A DNA stretch of 64,000 bases from Acidimicrobiaceae bacterium (GCA_003132205.1 PKWY01000046.1:1121-65120), one strand, 5' to 3'; counted from the stretch's first letter, positions 1 to 8,123 are shown. Program-made: numbers and translations. The notes: generated from the sequence alone by a model not told the origin.

Positions 1-133
1 GGTCCCAGGACACCTCGATCTCTTGCCAACTTTCAATCCCGCCATTGATGATGTTGGCGACTGCGATCCACTCCGCGCGGCCCCAACGGTGGTCGACCTG
101 TCCATCACTGGTCACGGGCACACAAACGATCAT
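1..133 (-). CDS. Dinitrogenase FeMo-cofactor (NifX/NafY-like) domain protein, partial
   Basis: Only the first 44 codons are in the window; the gene continues past the left edge. The visible protein starts MIVCVPVTSDGQVDHRWGRA and goes on to a WIAVANIINGGI stretch. This fits the N-terminal pattern of the Nitro_FeMo-Co domain family: a short beta strand, the glycine turn, an H-x-GRA-type motif, then a second strand. Such proteins bind or carry metal clusters, but in organisms without nitrogenase the small stand-alone members have no settled role, so I do not infer nitrogen fixation. The ATG at 133 has no Shine-Dalgarno. A TACCCT hexamer lies exactly 6 nt upstream, which suggests a leaderless transcript. 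It is divergent from the gene at 237. Confidence 0.65.
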   Translation of the reverse strand, partial: MIVCVPVTSDGQVDHRWGRAEWIAVANIINGGIESWQEIEVSWD

Positions 134-139
134 GCCCGG

Positions 140-145
140 AGGGTA
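140..145 (-). promoter_or_regulatory. -10 element (TACCCT), leaderless promoter of the FeMo-Co domain gene
   Basis: TACCCT on the minus strand is followed by 6 nt and then the ATG at 133, putting the expected transcription start on the start codon. No convincing -35 is visible. Confidence 0.5.
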
Positions 146-224
146 CTCTCTAGATCCCCGCCCGGGCGAATCTGGGGCCCGTTTCAAGACGGAACCGTCT
201 GGCTCCATGCCCCGCAAGTGGCCC

Positions 225-230
225 TAGTCT
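225..230 (+). promoter_or_regulatory. -10 element (TAGTCT), leaderless promoter of the 151-aa protein gene
   Basis: TAGTCT, a 6-nt spacer, then GTG at 237. The fixed spacing favours GTG 237 over ATG 240 as the start. Confidence 0.5.
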
Positions 231-236
231 TGGTGA

Positions 237-692
237 GTGATGCGACGATTGCCGCGCCGACGAATCCTGCGCATCGCTGCGCTCGTTCTTGGGCTTGCGG
301 TCGTGTTGTCCGCGTGGAGACTATACGATCGGCCCGCTCACCAGTACAACACGGCCTACGAGCCTTGTTGGCACGCCGCCGCCCTGGCGGCGCTTGGTGC
401 ACAGTCCACTTTCGCTCCAAAGATGTGCAGTTCGCCTTCGGGGAATCTTCCTGGGGTCGGTCGCCTTCTTGGAACGTGGCCGTCCAGCTCGAGCCCCGGT
501 CACGACCTCGTGATCTTCGCCACGGCACATAGCCCTGGCCGAGGAGTCGAAGGTCTCGCTTACGTCGTTGGAGAACCGCCTCCATCGGACAACTGCGCCC
601 TTCCGCTTGGCGGACCCTGGTGGCAACTAGCGTTCATGAACATTCCGTCGATGTCCTGTCCGCGCGGCTTCACTTATCAACCTGGAGGTTGA
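237..692 (+). CDS. Small membrane-anchored or secreted protein of unknown function
   Basis: The 151-aa product opens with a basic stretch (MMRRLPRRR) followed by a hydrophobic helix at about residues 11-26. This indicates a signal anchor or signal peptide with the rest outside the cytoplasm. The remainder contains four cysteines (near residues 44, 63, 119 and 140) that could form two disulfides, and many Pro and Gly residues. I do not recognise a family. The start is either GTG 237, supported by the 6-nt spacing to TAGTCT, or the next codon ATG 240. It stands alone between a divergent FeMo-Co domain gene and the convergent marR, so neighbours give no hint of function. Confidence 0.6.
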   Translation: MMRRLPRRRILRIAALVLGLAVVLSAWRLYDRPAHQYNTAYEPCWHAAALAALGAQSTFAPKMCSSPSGNLPGVGRLLGTWPSSSSPGHDLVIFATAHSPGRGVEGLAYVVGEPPPSDNCALPLGGPWWQLAFMNIPSMSCPRGFTYQPGG

Positions 693-840
693 CTGGCGCA
701 TCCACTGTTGGTGTGGATCATGCGTCCTAGTCTCGGCAACTCACTTCTGCTCTAGGACACTACGGTCTGCATTCTCCGACACCGTTCCTTTTTATCGGAG
801 GCCCGACGTGAACCCGCACTCACCATTGGACCAAGATTGG

Positions 841-1389
841 TTACTGGCTTCTTGGAATTGGACTAACAGGTTCCTCGACGGTGCTGATATGTCCGAGTAC
901 GAGGCGCAGGAGTCGAGCCAGCTCTCGTTGCTCAGCCAGCGTGAGCGCTCCCACGGCAAGCGTTTCGTGGCGGTTGAATTGGGGAAACAGCGTTTCGATC
1001 AATCGCTCACCGGCCTTGGTAAGCGCAATCGAAACTCGGCGCCGATCGTCGCGATGGGGGAGTCTGCGAATCAAGCGCCGAGACTGAAGTGTCTTGATCA
1101 CTCCAGTGAGCGTGCCCTTCGTGATACCGGCTTCCGATGCGACGTGGCCCGTTTCTTGGGTACCCCAAATCCACAGCACCCACAGGACAGTGAACGCCGC
1201 CCAACTCAGGTCGTACTCGCTCAACACCGAGCGTTCCATGTGGTTGCGGACCGCCGATCCTGAACGGTAGATGTTCGAAACTGCGCTCATGGCCGTGAAG
1301 TCCAGCTCGTGGTCGCTGAGGCGGCTGCGGATGTCCTGCTCGGCGGCCGAAACGACCGAAGCACGAGAACTGGCGATCTTCTTGGACAT
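841..1389 (-). CDS. MarR-family transcriptional regulator
   Basis: The 182-aa protein has the MarR winged-helix layout: an N-terminal dimerisation helix, a helix-turn-helix around residues 80-105 (ASEAGITKGTLTGVIKTL), and the wing motif with PHRDDRRRVSIALTKAG near residues 110-125, where the DxRRR signature is intact. MarR proteins usually repress catabolic or resistance genes and release DNA when they bind an aromatic acid or CoA-thioester. It is the last gene of a tight minus-strand operon; its ATG lies 2 nt after the stop of the acetoacetate-decarboxylase-like gene. It is therefore the best candidate to bind the palindrome CGTTTG-N4-CAAACG found at three promoters of this island. That link is inference. 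Confidence 0.9.
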   Translation of the reverse strand: MSKKIASSRASVVSAAEQDIRSRLSDHELDFTAMSAVSNIYRSGSAVRNHMERSVLSEYDLSWAAFTVLWVLWIWGTQETGHVASEAGITKGTLTGVIKTLQSRRLIRRLPHRDDRRRVSIALTKAGERLIETLFPQFNRHETLAVGALTLAEQRELARLLRLVLGHISTVEEPVSPIPRSQ

Positions 1390-1391
1390 CC

Positions 1392-2186
1392 TTAGGCTTC
1401 GAGCGTTCTGCCGCCGGCGAAAGTGGTGCCAATCGAGCGGAAATATCCGCCGATGATCTCGCGCGGAGAAATGGAGAGCAACTCCTCGCTTGGCGATTCG
1501 AAGAGTTCGAGCGTCGCACTACCCCCGAAGGCGGGGCCGAGGTCCGCGTCGACTCCCGACATGGTCACGACCTCGGCCAGGCTGTCGCGACCGTCGAGCT
1601 CGATGCCGGGGAACCAGCGGTGGTGGAGCATGGCGTGGCCGTTGACGAATCCGTTGGTGTCCGATGCCTCCGCGAGCGTTACCGTCGCTTCGGCGAGTCG
1701 TCGATCGCTGGCGGCGAGGGTCATGCCGAAGACCGCTCCGGACTCGAGGCGAGGGCCAGCCCTTCCGCGGGTCACAGGACGGGTCTGATGGATCGAGCCC
1801 AGCTTCTTCGGGTATCCCTGAAGGTAGCCACGGACGAGCGCAAAATCCTTGTCGACCCAGATGAAAATGCAGCGGCTGTAGACCTGACCCTGGTAGCGAC
1901 AGCGCACGACGACGAACGCCTCGCGGTACTGGGAACGCACCGGGTCGAGCAGCTCTGTACCGTCGGCGCCGCAACTCTGCCAGTCGGCCCAGATGAACGC
2001 CACCGCGCCGGGATCCTCGTTGTCGTTGACGAGCGTGACGCCCTCGGGAAGCAGCGCGGCAATCGCCGAGGGGTCGGTCCGGTACTCGACCGTCAAGAGG
2101 TCTCCCGAGTAGTGCCACGGAGGCGACGGCAGGAGCGACGCTCGGCCGCTGGCTGTGCGCGGGAATGGCAGTCCCTTGAGCGTCAT
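1392..2186 (-). CDS. Acetoacetate decarboxylase family protein
   Basis: The 264-aa product matches the acetoacetate decarboxylase (ADC) superfamily in length and in landmarks: an N-terminal strand with VEYRTDP and LLPEGVTL, then the GYLQGYPKKLGSI segment. In ADC the equivalent GEPKK-type segment carries the Schiff-base lysine pair, and here PKK is present. ADC relatives act on beta-keto acids or catalyse aldol-type reactions. The start is ATG 2186, which overlaps the hpaD stop in an ATGA arrangement and has AAGGAG about 6 nt upstream; the long in-frame extension upstream is not used. Its place between hpaD and marR suggests it handles an acid from ring cleavage, but the substrate is unknown. 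Confidence 0.85.
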   Translation of the reverse strand: MTLKGLPFPRTASGRASLLPSPPWHYSGDLLTVEYRTDPSAIAALLPEGVTLVNDNEDPGAVAFIWADWQSCGADGTELLDPVRSQYREAFVVVRCRYQGQVYSRCIFIWVDKDFALVRGYLQGYPKKLGSIHQTRPVTRGRAGPRLESGAVFGMTLAASDRRLAEATVTLAEASDTNGFVNGHAMLHHRWFPGIELDGRDSLAEVVTMSGVDADLGPAFGGSATLELFESPSEELLSISPREIIGGYFRSIGTTFAGGRTLEA

Positions 2187-3070
2187 GCCTTCTCCTTGGT
2201 CCATCCGCCGGCCGGTCGGTCGAACCACACGTGGACCTGTCCCGTGCCGATGGCGTTTTCGTACTCCGAGAACAGCCGTCCCTCGGCCACGCACTCGGTC
2301 CCTCCGAGGGCCGCGACCATCATCTGGTAATGGCCAAAACGTCCCTCGGGCTTGACCGCCAGGAACGCTCCTAGTCCACTGATCACCGAGGCGTGGTCGC
2401 CGCGCAGCCAGGCGTCGATGACGCTGTGGTCGGCGTCGCGCGACGCGGGAGAGAAGATGTGCTCTTCACCAGCCGCCTCGTGGCTGCGAAGAGTGCGCAG
2501 CGTGTGGAACGTGTGGCTGAGCGCTCCCGAGGCGATCAGCACTACTCGCAGGTCGCTCTGAGCAACCGCTTCGGCGAGGACGCGTCCCACGGTCTCAAAG
2601 TCAGCCGGCTCGGCTGTCTGACAGACGCTGAGCGAGATCCACGCCTCGTCGCCCTGCAGGAAACCCAGGAAGTTTGTGGTGGCGTACGTAATTGGGAGAT
2701 GCTCATTGTCGACCGGAGTGATCCAGCACTCTGGAGTGTTGTCGGCGATTCGACCGACCAGCTTGGCGAACTCCGGATTGCCCGGAATGTCGTAAGGGAC
2801 GCTCGACATCCCGCGAGGCAGCTCGTCGGAGGTGTAGAGGCCCTTGCGGCGCTCGTGAGCGCTGATCACGAACTCCACGGTCGTGAACCAGTGGCTGTCG
2901 AGAACGATCACGAGGTCGGGCTTCAACTCGTCGAAGACCTCCCGCTTGAGCCGATGCAGCCCCGTGTAGAGCGTGCTCTCCTCGCCGTTGTTGAGCGCGC
3001 GGCGCTCGCCGTCTGGCAAGACAATTGTCGGGACGTGCGCCAGCACCCCCGCGCCGATGATTTCACCCAT
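2183..3070 (-). CDS. hpaD: Class III extradiol ring-cleavage dioxygenase, homoprotocatechuate 2,3-dioxygenase-like
   Basis: The 295-aa protein belongs to the LigB/HpaD class III extradiol dioxygenases, which use Fe(II) to cleave a catechol ring next to the hydroxyls. Candidate iron ligands are His12 (LAHVP) and His60 (DSHW), with a late Glu near the C-terminus before GTGQVHVWF. His186 in SGALSH matches the conserved SGSLSH segment of the family. The motifs GLYTSDELP, YDIPGNPE and GTGQV resemble E. coli-type HpaD, which acts on 3,4-dihydroxyphenylacetate. hpaE overlaps it upstream by 8 bp and the ADC-like gene overlaps downstream by 4 bp, so these genes are co-translated. Exact ring substrate is unproven; a related catechol is possible. 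Confidence 0.88.
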   Translation of the reverse strand: MGEIIGAGVLAHVPTIVLPDGERRALNNGEESTLYTGLHRLKREVFDELKPDLVIVLDSHWFTTVEFVISAHERRKGLYTSDELPRGMSSVPYDIPGNPEFAKLVGRIADNTPECWITPVDNEHLPITYATTNFLGFLQGDEAWISLSVCQTAEPADFETVGRVLAEAVAQSDLRVVLIASGALSHTFHTLRTLRSHEAAGEEHIFSPASRDADHSVIDAWLRGDHASVISGLGAFLAVKPEGRFGHYQMMVAALGGTECVAEGRLFSEYENAIGTGQVHVWFDRPAGGWTKEKA

Positions 3071-4529
3071 GAGTGGTGCCTTCCTTTACTTGGTAGGTCT
3101 TCAGGTCGCTGTAGAAGTCGAGGGCGTAGTCGCCGCCTTCACGCCCGATGCCGCTGACGCCGGTCCCTCCGAAGGGGGCGGTCAGGTCCCTCACGAGAAA
3201 GCAGTTGACCCAGACGGTGCCGGCACGAACGGCGCTGGCGACGCGGTCGGCCTTGGCCTGGTCGCTCGTGTAGACGATGGCGGAGAGTCCGTAGGGCGTC
3301 GAGTTCGCCAGGCGGATGGCCTCGTCCTCGGTCTCGAACGCCTGGAGTGTCAGCACGGGTCCGAAGACCTCGTTCTGGACGATCTCGGAGTCGTTTGAGC
3401 GCGGTTCGATCAGCGTCGGCTCGAACCACAGGCCGTTAGCTGCCAGACGATGGCCACCGAACACCAAGCGGTCGCCCTCGGACACGGCGCGGTTCACGAA
3501 ACCCTCGACGCGCTCCAGGTGCTGGGGGTGGATGAGGGGCGACATGGTGGTTGTGGGGTCGCGGCTGTCGCCGAGGATGTGGCGTCCGGCGGTTTCGGTG
3601 AAGCGCTCAACGAAGGCGTCGCGGCAGCTCGACTCGACGAGCAACCGGGTGCCGGCGAGGCATACCTGTCCGGCGTCGTCGTACATCAACGCGGCCTTCT
3701 CGGCCGCGGCGTCGAGGTCCGCGTCGGAAAAGACCATGAACGGTCCCTTGCCGCCGAGCTCGGCCGTGAAGGGGACCAGGTTCTTCGCCGCGGCGACGCC
3801 GATTGCTCGCCCGGTCGCGGGCGAACCGGTGAAGGAGATCCGCCGCACGCGCGGGTCGGCGACCAAGGCCGCGCCCACCTCGGAGCCGATGCCCTGGACC
3901 ATATTGAAGACGCCCCGCGGGAAAGCGGCGTCGTCGACGAGGTCCATCAAGAACGAGCAGCTGAGCGGCGACCATTCGGCGGGCTTGAGGATGACGGTGT
4001 TGCCGGCGGCGAGCGCGGGCGCACACTTCCATGTCGAGAGCATGAAGGGGGCGTTCCAGGGGGTGATGACCGCGCTCGGCCCGGCGGGCATGCGCAGCAC
4101 CGTGTTGTGGGTGCCGTTGGAATCCCACTGGCGCGCTTCGTAGGCAACGGCGAGGTCGGCGTAAGCACGGAAGTTGCGAGCTCCGCGCCCGATAACCCTG
4201 AGGCGCAGGCTCTCTTCGAGCATGGCCATGTCCAGACATTCGACGGCGGCGATCCGCTCGACGTTGGAGTCGATCAAATCCGCCAGGCGGTGGAGATAGC
4301 CCTGACGCTCCACGGTCGAAAGTGCGGCCCAAGCGGGGAAGGCTTCGAGCGCTGCCGATACGGCAGCGTGGGCTTCGGCCTCGCCGCCACGCGCGACGTC
4401 GGCGAGCTTCAGGTCCCAGTCGAGCGGGGAGCGATCTTCGAAGGTCGTGGCGGACTGGACTCGCACACCGTCGATGAAGTGCCCGGTCGCGACCTCGACC
4501 CCGGCGACACTCACCCTTTCGACGATCAT
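3063..4529 (-). CDS. hpaE: Aldehyde dehydrogenase, 5-carboxymethyl-2-hydroxymuconate semialdehyde dehydrogenase-like
   Basis: The 488-aa NAD(P)-dependent aldehyde dehydrogenase has all catalytic landmarks: Asn159 (TPWNAPF), Lys182 (LKPAEWSP), the FTGSPATGRAIG nucleotide loop, Glu257 (TAELGGKGP) and the nucleophile Cys290 (AGQVCLAG). The start is ATG 4529, which overlaps the hpaG-like stop as ATGA; a long in-frame extension upstream to 4967 lies within hpaG and is rejected. Between HpaG- and HpaD-like genes the obvious role is oxidation of the ring-cleavage semialdehyde to the dicarboxylic acid. The ALDH fold alone would not prove this; the assignment rests on context. Confidence 0.87.
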   Translation of the reverse strand: MIVERVSVAGVEVATGHFIDGVRVQSATTFEDRSPLDWDLKLADVARGGEAEAHAAVSAALEAFPAWAALSTVERQGYLHRLADLIDSNVERIAAVECLDMAMLEESLRLRVIGRGARNFRAYADLAVAYEARQWDSNGTHNTVLRMPAGPSAVITPWNAPFMLSTWKCAPALAAGNTVILKPAEWSPLSCSFLMDLVDDAAFPRGVFNMVQGIGSEVGAALVADPRVRRISFTGSPATGRAIGVAAAKNLVPFTAELGGKGPFMVFSDADLDAAAEKAALMYDDAGQVCLAGTRLLVESSCRDAFVERFTETAGRHILGDSRDPTTTMSPLIHPQHLERVEGFVNRAVSEGDRLVFGGHRLAANGLWFEPTLIEPRSNDSEIVQNEVFGPVLTLQAFETEDEAIRLANSTPYGLSAIVYTSDQAKADRVASAVRAGTVWVNCFLVRDLTAPFGGTGVSGIGREGGDYALDFYSDLKTYQVKEGTTHG

Positions 4530-5419
4530 GACTGATGCCGGGGAAGCACGCGAGGGTAGGGGAGTGTGGAGCGCTCGGTGGGGTTGGGCCTGCGCTGGCC
4601 GCGAAACTCCCAGTCGCCTCCCAGGGCCGTCGAGAGGACCTCCTCGGTCGAGGTCGGCTGGGCGCCGACCTCGTCGCTCACCGGATCGGGGGAGGCGACG
4701 ACGTAGTTCGTGAGTGCACCGAGACCCTCGACCTCGACGGTCACGACGTCGCCGGGCTGCACGGGACGCGAGAAGGCGGGTGTTCCAGAAAGGATGATGT
4801 CGCCCGGAAGCAAGGTGATCAAACGCGCCATGTCGGTGACGAGGTAGTGCATGTCCCACGCCATCTCGTCGGTCGAGCCGTCCTGAAGCACGTTGCCGTT
4901 CACGAGCGTGCGCATCGACTTGTGGTGGAAGTCCCAGTCGGTGACGACGCCGGGCCCGACGGGGCAAAGGGTGTCGGCCCCCTTGACGCGGAGCATTGAC
5001 CCGGCGTCGGTATCGCGGAAGTCGTGTAGTCCGAAGTCGTTGGCGATGGTGTAGCCCGCGATGAAGTCAGCCGCATCGGCCAGGGCGATGTTGCGCGCGA
5101 TGCGTCCGATCACGATGGCGACCTCACCCTCGAAGTTGAGGTAGTGGCAGTTGGACGGACGCACGACGTCACCGCCGTGAGCGTTGAGTGCCGATACCGG
5201 CTTCTGGAACCACGTAGGCGCGGGTGGCAGCTCGACCTCGAACTCGCGCACGCGCGAAACGTGGTTGAGGTGACAGCAGAGGATCTTGCTCGGTACGACT
5301 GGAGGAAGGTGCTGCGCCGTCGCCGCCTCGACTCGCCGACCATCGTTCGTGACGAGCATGTCGCCGTCGCGCGTCGCGTCGAGAGCGACGCCGTCGAGAA
5401 GAATTCGGCGATACTCCAC
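4526..5419 (-). CDS. hpaG: Fumarylacetoacetate hydrolase-family protein, HpaG-like isomerase/decarboxylase
   Basis: The 297-aa protein has the FAH catalytic domain, with conserved HLNHVSR, PTWFQKP, the metal ligands in NFEGEVAIVIG, and GDIILSGTP. It resembles enzymes that decarboxylate or isomerise 5-carboxymethyl-2-oxo-hex-3-ene-1,7-dioate in homoprotocatechuate degradation. I place the start at GTG 5419, preceded by GGAGG (short spacing); the family typically begins just before YRRILLDG. An ATG at 5485 would add 22 residues without family likeness, has no ribosome site, and would put the operator at 5434-5449 inside the gene. It is the first gene of hpaG-hpaE-hpaD-ADC-marR and is divergent from the GS-like gene. 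Classical HpaF, HpaH and HpaI are not seen in the window. Confidence 0.85.
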   Translation of the reverse strand: MEYRRILLDGVALDATRDGDMLVTNDGRRVEAATAQHLPPVVPSKILCCHLNHVSRVREFEVELPPAPTWFQKPVSALNAHGGDVVRPSNCHYLNFEGEVAIVIGRIARNIALADAADFIAGYTIANDFGLHDFRDTDAGSMLRVKGADTLCPVGPGVVTDWDFHHKSMRTLVNGNVLQDGSTDEMAWDMHYLVTDMARLITLLPGDIILSGTPAFSRPVQPGDVVTVEVEGLGALTNYVVASPDPVSDEVGAQPTSTEEVLSTALGGDWEFRGQRRPNPTERSTLPYPRVLPRHQS

Positions 5420-5433
5420 AGCCCTCCAGAAGT

Positions 5434-5449
5434 CGTTTGTATTCAAATG
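5434..5449. promoter_or_regulatory. Palindromic operator, copy 1 (hpaG / GS-like divergent promoter)
   Basis: CGTTTG-TATT-CAAATG, one mismatch from a perfect 6-4-6 inverted repeat. It lies between the hpaG-like start at 5419 and the GS-like start at 5519, where it could control both directions. Confidence 0.6.
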
Positions 5450-5450
5450 G

Positions 5451-5478
5451 TTGCTCCACACTACAAACTCCGTACGCT
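5451..5478 (+). promoter_or_regulatory. Candidate promoter of the GS-like gene
   Basis: TTGCTC, 16 nt, TACGCT, about 35 nt before the expected leader end at ATG 5519. The operator at 5434-5449 sits directly upstream of the -35. Confidence 0.35.
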
Positions 5479-5518
5479 GGGGCATGCTATTTTCGCCAAA
5501 GTCACAGTGGAGGGAATT

Positions 5519-6808
5519 ATGAGCGAATCATTCGACCGCGTCAGGGTCCTCTGGCCGGATCACCTGGGCCTCGCACGAGGCAAGTACGTCCCGGCGTCCC
5601 TGGCGGACAAGGGCACCCACCACTGCACCGGCACCTGGTCGCTCGGTTACGACCGAGGCATGACGCCCGGCACGGTCGGCAGCTACTGGGACGAGGGCCT
5701 GCCCGACTTCGACGCTACCTACGACATGTCCGATCTTCGTCCCAGCTGGGAGGAGGGAACCCGCGTGGTCGTGGCCGACGTCGAACGTCACGGCGTGCCC
5801 TTCTCGGTCTCCCCGCGCACCGCGCTGCACAAGGCAATCGCCGACTGGCGCACCCAGGGCTACGAACCCTACGTGGGCATGGAGTTCGAGGCCTACGTGT
5901 TCACGCCTGACGGCCAAGGGGGATGGAAGCCGATGGAGACGCCCGGGGCCTTCGTGTACGGCACCGGTCCGAGCGTCGACCCCCACGGGCTCATCGACGC
6001 CATCTGGGCGGCCTGTGCCATGGCCGACGTGCCGCTCGAGTCGGTCAACTCCGAGTACGACTCGCCGCAGTTCGAGTTCACGCTGCGCTACACCAACGCG
6101 CTGCGATCGGCCGATGACGGCTTTCTCTTCAAGGTGCTGGCGCGCGAGGTGGCGCACCGCTTCGGATTGCTGCTCAGTTTCATGGGCAAGCCCATGTCCG
6201 ATCGCGGTGGGTCGGGCCTGCACTTCAACTTCTCGTTCCGCAACGACGAGCAGGAGAACGTGATCAACGACGCCGCGAAGCCCGACGGGCTCTCGGACCT
6301 CGCCATGCACTCGGTGGGCGGGCTGCTCGCGCACCATCAGGCCCTGGCGGGACTCTGCGCGCCGACGGTCAACGCGTACAAGCGCCTGCGCCCGGCTTCG
6401 CTGTCGGGCTACTGGGCCAACTGGGGCTACGACCACCGCGGTGCGACGATCCGGATCCCCAATGAGCGCGGCGCCGCCGCCCGGCTCGAGCACCGCCTCA
6501 GCGACGGCGGGGCAGTGGTCCATACGTCGATGGCGGCCGTGCTCCAAGCGGCGTTGCTGGGTGCGAAGTCCGAGACGAATCCAGGTCCCGCCGAGAGTGG
6601 CAACGGCCTCGACACCATCGACGCCACCGTCGGCGTGCCGCCCACGCTCTCGGCTGCCCTGGACGCGCTCGAGGCCGACGAGGAGCTCGTCGCGGCCGTG
6701 GGTTCCGATCTCGTGGCCCAGCACGTCGCTGTCAAGCGTGCGGAGTGGGAGCGCTACCTCAGCGCCACGACCGACTGGGAGCTGCGCGAGTACCTGCCGT
6801 TCCTCTAG
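5519..6808 (+). CDS. Glutamine-synthetase-like ligase (probable gamma-glutamyl-amine ligase)
   Basis: The 429-aa protein has the GS catalytic fold with metal and substrate residues in order: Glu122/Glu124 (GMEFEAY), Glu179 and Glu186 (SEYDSPQFE), His235 (GSGLHFNFS), NAYKRLRP near 285-292 and the RIP...EHR block near 311-326. The adenylylation loop Tyr motif of true GlnA is not seen. Relatives of this length ligate glutamate to amines (PuuA for putrescine, IpuC for isopropylamine, the aniline gamma-glutamylating enzymes). ATG 5519 has GGAGGGA 3-4 nt upstream; the long in-frame extension before it lies inside hpaG on the other strand and is rejected. The PuuD-like hydrolase and APC permease close by support a gamma-glutamylated amine route. 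Confidence 0.85.
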   Translation: MSESFDRVRVLWPDHLGLARGKYVPASLADKGTHHCTGTWSLGYDRGMTPGTVGSYWDEGLPDFDATYDMSDLRPSWEEGTRVVVADVERHGVPFSVSPRTALHKAIADWRTQGYEPYVGMEFEAYVFTPDGQGGWKPMETPGAFVYGTGPSVDPHGLIDAIWAACAMADVPLESVNSEYDSPQFEFTLRYTNALRSADDGFLFKVLAREVAHRFGLLLSFMGKPMSDRGGSGLHFNFSFRNDEQENVINDAAKPDGLSDLAMHSVGGLLAHHQALAGLCAPTVNAYKRLRPASLSGYWANWGYDHRGATIRIPNERGAAARLEHRLSDGGAVVHTSMAAVLQAALLGAKSETNPGPAESGNGLDTIDATVGVPPTLSAALDALEADEELVAAVGSDLVAQHVAVKRAEWERYLSATTDWELREYLPFL

Positions 6809-8049
6809 CGCCAGGTGACACGGATCGGCAGCTGCTTGGTGCCGCCGATGAAGTTCGAACGAAGGCGCTCTGACGGACCCGCCGATTCGACCGACGACCA
6901 CCGCGCGGCGATCTCTTCGAAGAGCACGCGCATCTCTAAGCGCGCGAGGTGCGCTCCCAGGCAGAGGTGCGGGCTGAAGAGACCGAAGGCCACGTGGTCG
7001 TTGTGCGCGCGGTCGGCGCGGAATTCGTACGGGCTGTCGAAGTGGTCCTCGTCGAAGTTCGCCGAGGTGAACCACATGACGACCTTGTCGCCGGCCTTGA
7101 TGGTCTTGGCGCCGATCTCGACGTCCTGGGTGGCGGTACGACGGAAGTGCATGGTCACGCTCGACCAGCGGAGCATCTCCTCGACCAGCCCCTTGCGCTG
7201 CTCGAGGGTCATCGACGGAAGCTGGGCGAAGAGATCGGGCCGCTCGATGAGTGCCTGGAGGCCCGCGGTCATGGAGTAGCGCGTCGTGTCGTTGCCGGCA
7301 GCGACCATCAGCGTGAAGAAGTTCTGCAGGGCGAGCTCGTCAAGCGTGTCGCCCTCGACCGTGGTCTCGAGCAGCGAGGAGAGGACGTCGTGGGTCGGCG
7401 TGATGCGCCGCTCCTCGAGGGCCTGACTGGCGTACTCGAAGAGCTCGAGCGACACCGGACTGCGAAAGGGCAGGAGGCGGTAGGCGGACGTGTCGACTTG
7501 ATCGACGACGTACTCGGTGAAGTCAGGGTCGGTATTGCCGATGAGAGCGTCGCCACGCAGTACCAGCCACTCGAGGTCCTCGTTCGGCAGCCCGAGCAGG
7601 CGTCCGAGCATCCGCATGGGCAGACCGCGCGACACGCTCGAGACGAAATCGAACTCGTCCTTGCCCTTCAAGGAGTCGAGCAGGTCCACGGCGATCTCGC
7701 GAACGGCGTCTTCGTAGGTGGCGATCGACTTCGGGGCGAAGGGTCGGCTGACGAGTCGACGGAGGCGGGTGTGCTCGGGAGCGTCCATCTCCATCAGCGT
7801 GCGGCGCGCTTCGGTCTCCTCCTCGTCCATGTCCTCGAGGCGGATGCCTTGGCGGCTGGAGAAGATCTCGCTGTGGCGGCTCGCGAAGACGACGTCCTCG
7901 TGCTTGGTGAGGCTCCAGAATCCCCGGCCGCCGTCGCTCTCCTCTGTCCAGTGCACCGGGTCGTTCGCGCGCAGGTACGCGAACGTCTCGTGGGGCACGC
8001 CGTCGACGAAGGTGTCGTGCGAAGTGATGTCCTTCAGCGGTTCTGTCAT
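6805..8049 (-). CDS. Cytochrome P450
   Basis: The 414-aa soluble bacterial P450 has an I-helix AGNDTT at 251-256, a K-helix E291-x-x-R294 pair, and the haem cysteine Cys363 within AFGLFSPHLCLGAHLAR. The length of the haem loop equals that of CYP125-type enzymes (FGGTGAHYC), but both glycines after FG are replaced, giving FGLFSPHLC, which is unusual. Start ATG 8049 has GAGGGAG 5 nt upstream. It converges on the GS-like gene with a 4-bp overlap and is divergent from the PuuD-like gene across an operator palindrome. The shared regulation suggests it oxygenates the amine or its gamma-glutamyl derivative; no adjacent redox partner is present. Confidence 0.93.
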   Translation of the reverse strand: MTEPLKDITSHDTFVDGVPHETFAYLRANDPVHWTEESDGGRGFWSLTKHEDVVFASRHSEIFSSRQGIRLEDMDEEETEARRTLMEMDAPEHTRLRRLVSRPFAPKSIATYEDAVREIAVDLLDSLKGKDEFDFVSSVSRGLPMRMLGRLLGLPNEDLEWLVLRGDALIGNTDPDFTEYVVDQVDTSAYRLLPFRSPVSLELFEYASQALEERRITPTHDVLSSLLETTVEGDTLDELALQNFFTLMVAAGNDTTRYSMTAGLQALIERPDLFAQLPSMTLEQRKGLVEEMLRWSSVTMHFRRTATQDVEIGAKTIKAGDKVVMWFTSANFDEDHFDSPYEFRADRAHNDHVAFGLFSPHLCLGAHLARLEMRVLFEEIAARWSSVESAGPSERLRSNFIGGTKQLPIRVTWR

Positions 8050-8072
8050 GGGGCTCCCTCGAGCGAAGTCTC

Positions 8073-8088
8073 CGTTTGCGTCCAAACG
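8073..8088. promoter_or_regulatory. Palindromic operator, copy 2 (P450 / puuD-like divergent promoter)
   Basis: CGTTTG-CGTC-CAAACG, a perfect 6-bp inverted repeat with a 4-nt centre, 24 bp upstream of the P450 start. Neighbouring bases (CTC before, ATTG after) also resemble copy 1. Confidence 0.65.
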
Positions 8089-8123
8089 ATTGGGCTATTA
8101 CAGCACATCGCTGACGCGGCCCG

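Noticed and set aside
23-532. 169-codon plus-strand ORF near the left edge
   Set aside because: It overlaps the FeMo-Co domain start and the 151-aa gene in another frame and shows no recognisable domain or start signal.
724-800. Inverted repeats GTCCTAG/CTAGGAC and CTCCGA/TCGGAG between the 151-aa gene and marR
   Set aside because: Short arms with long loops (15-21 nt); they may be weak terminators for convergent genes but support is too thin for a feature.
808-1263. 151-codon plus-strand ORF opposite marR
   Set aside because: marR on the minus strand is conserved; this frame has no family likeness.
5528-7075. 515-codon minus-strand ORF opposite the GS-like gene
   Set aside because: An antisense frame caused by high GC. 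The plus-strand protein has intact GS motifs; the antisense product is Arg/Gly/Val-rich without any family pattern.
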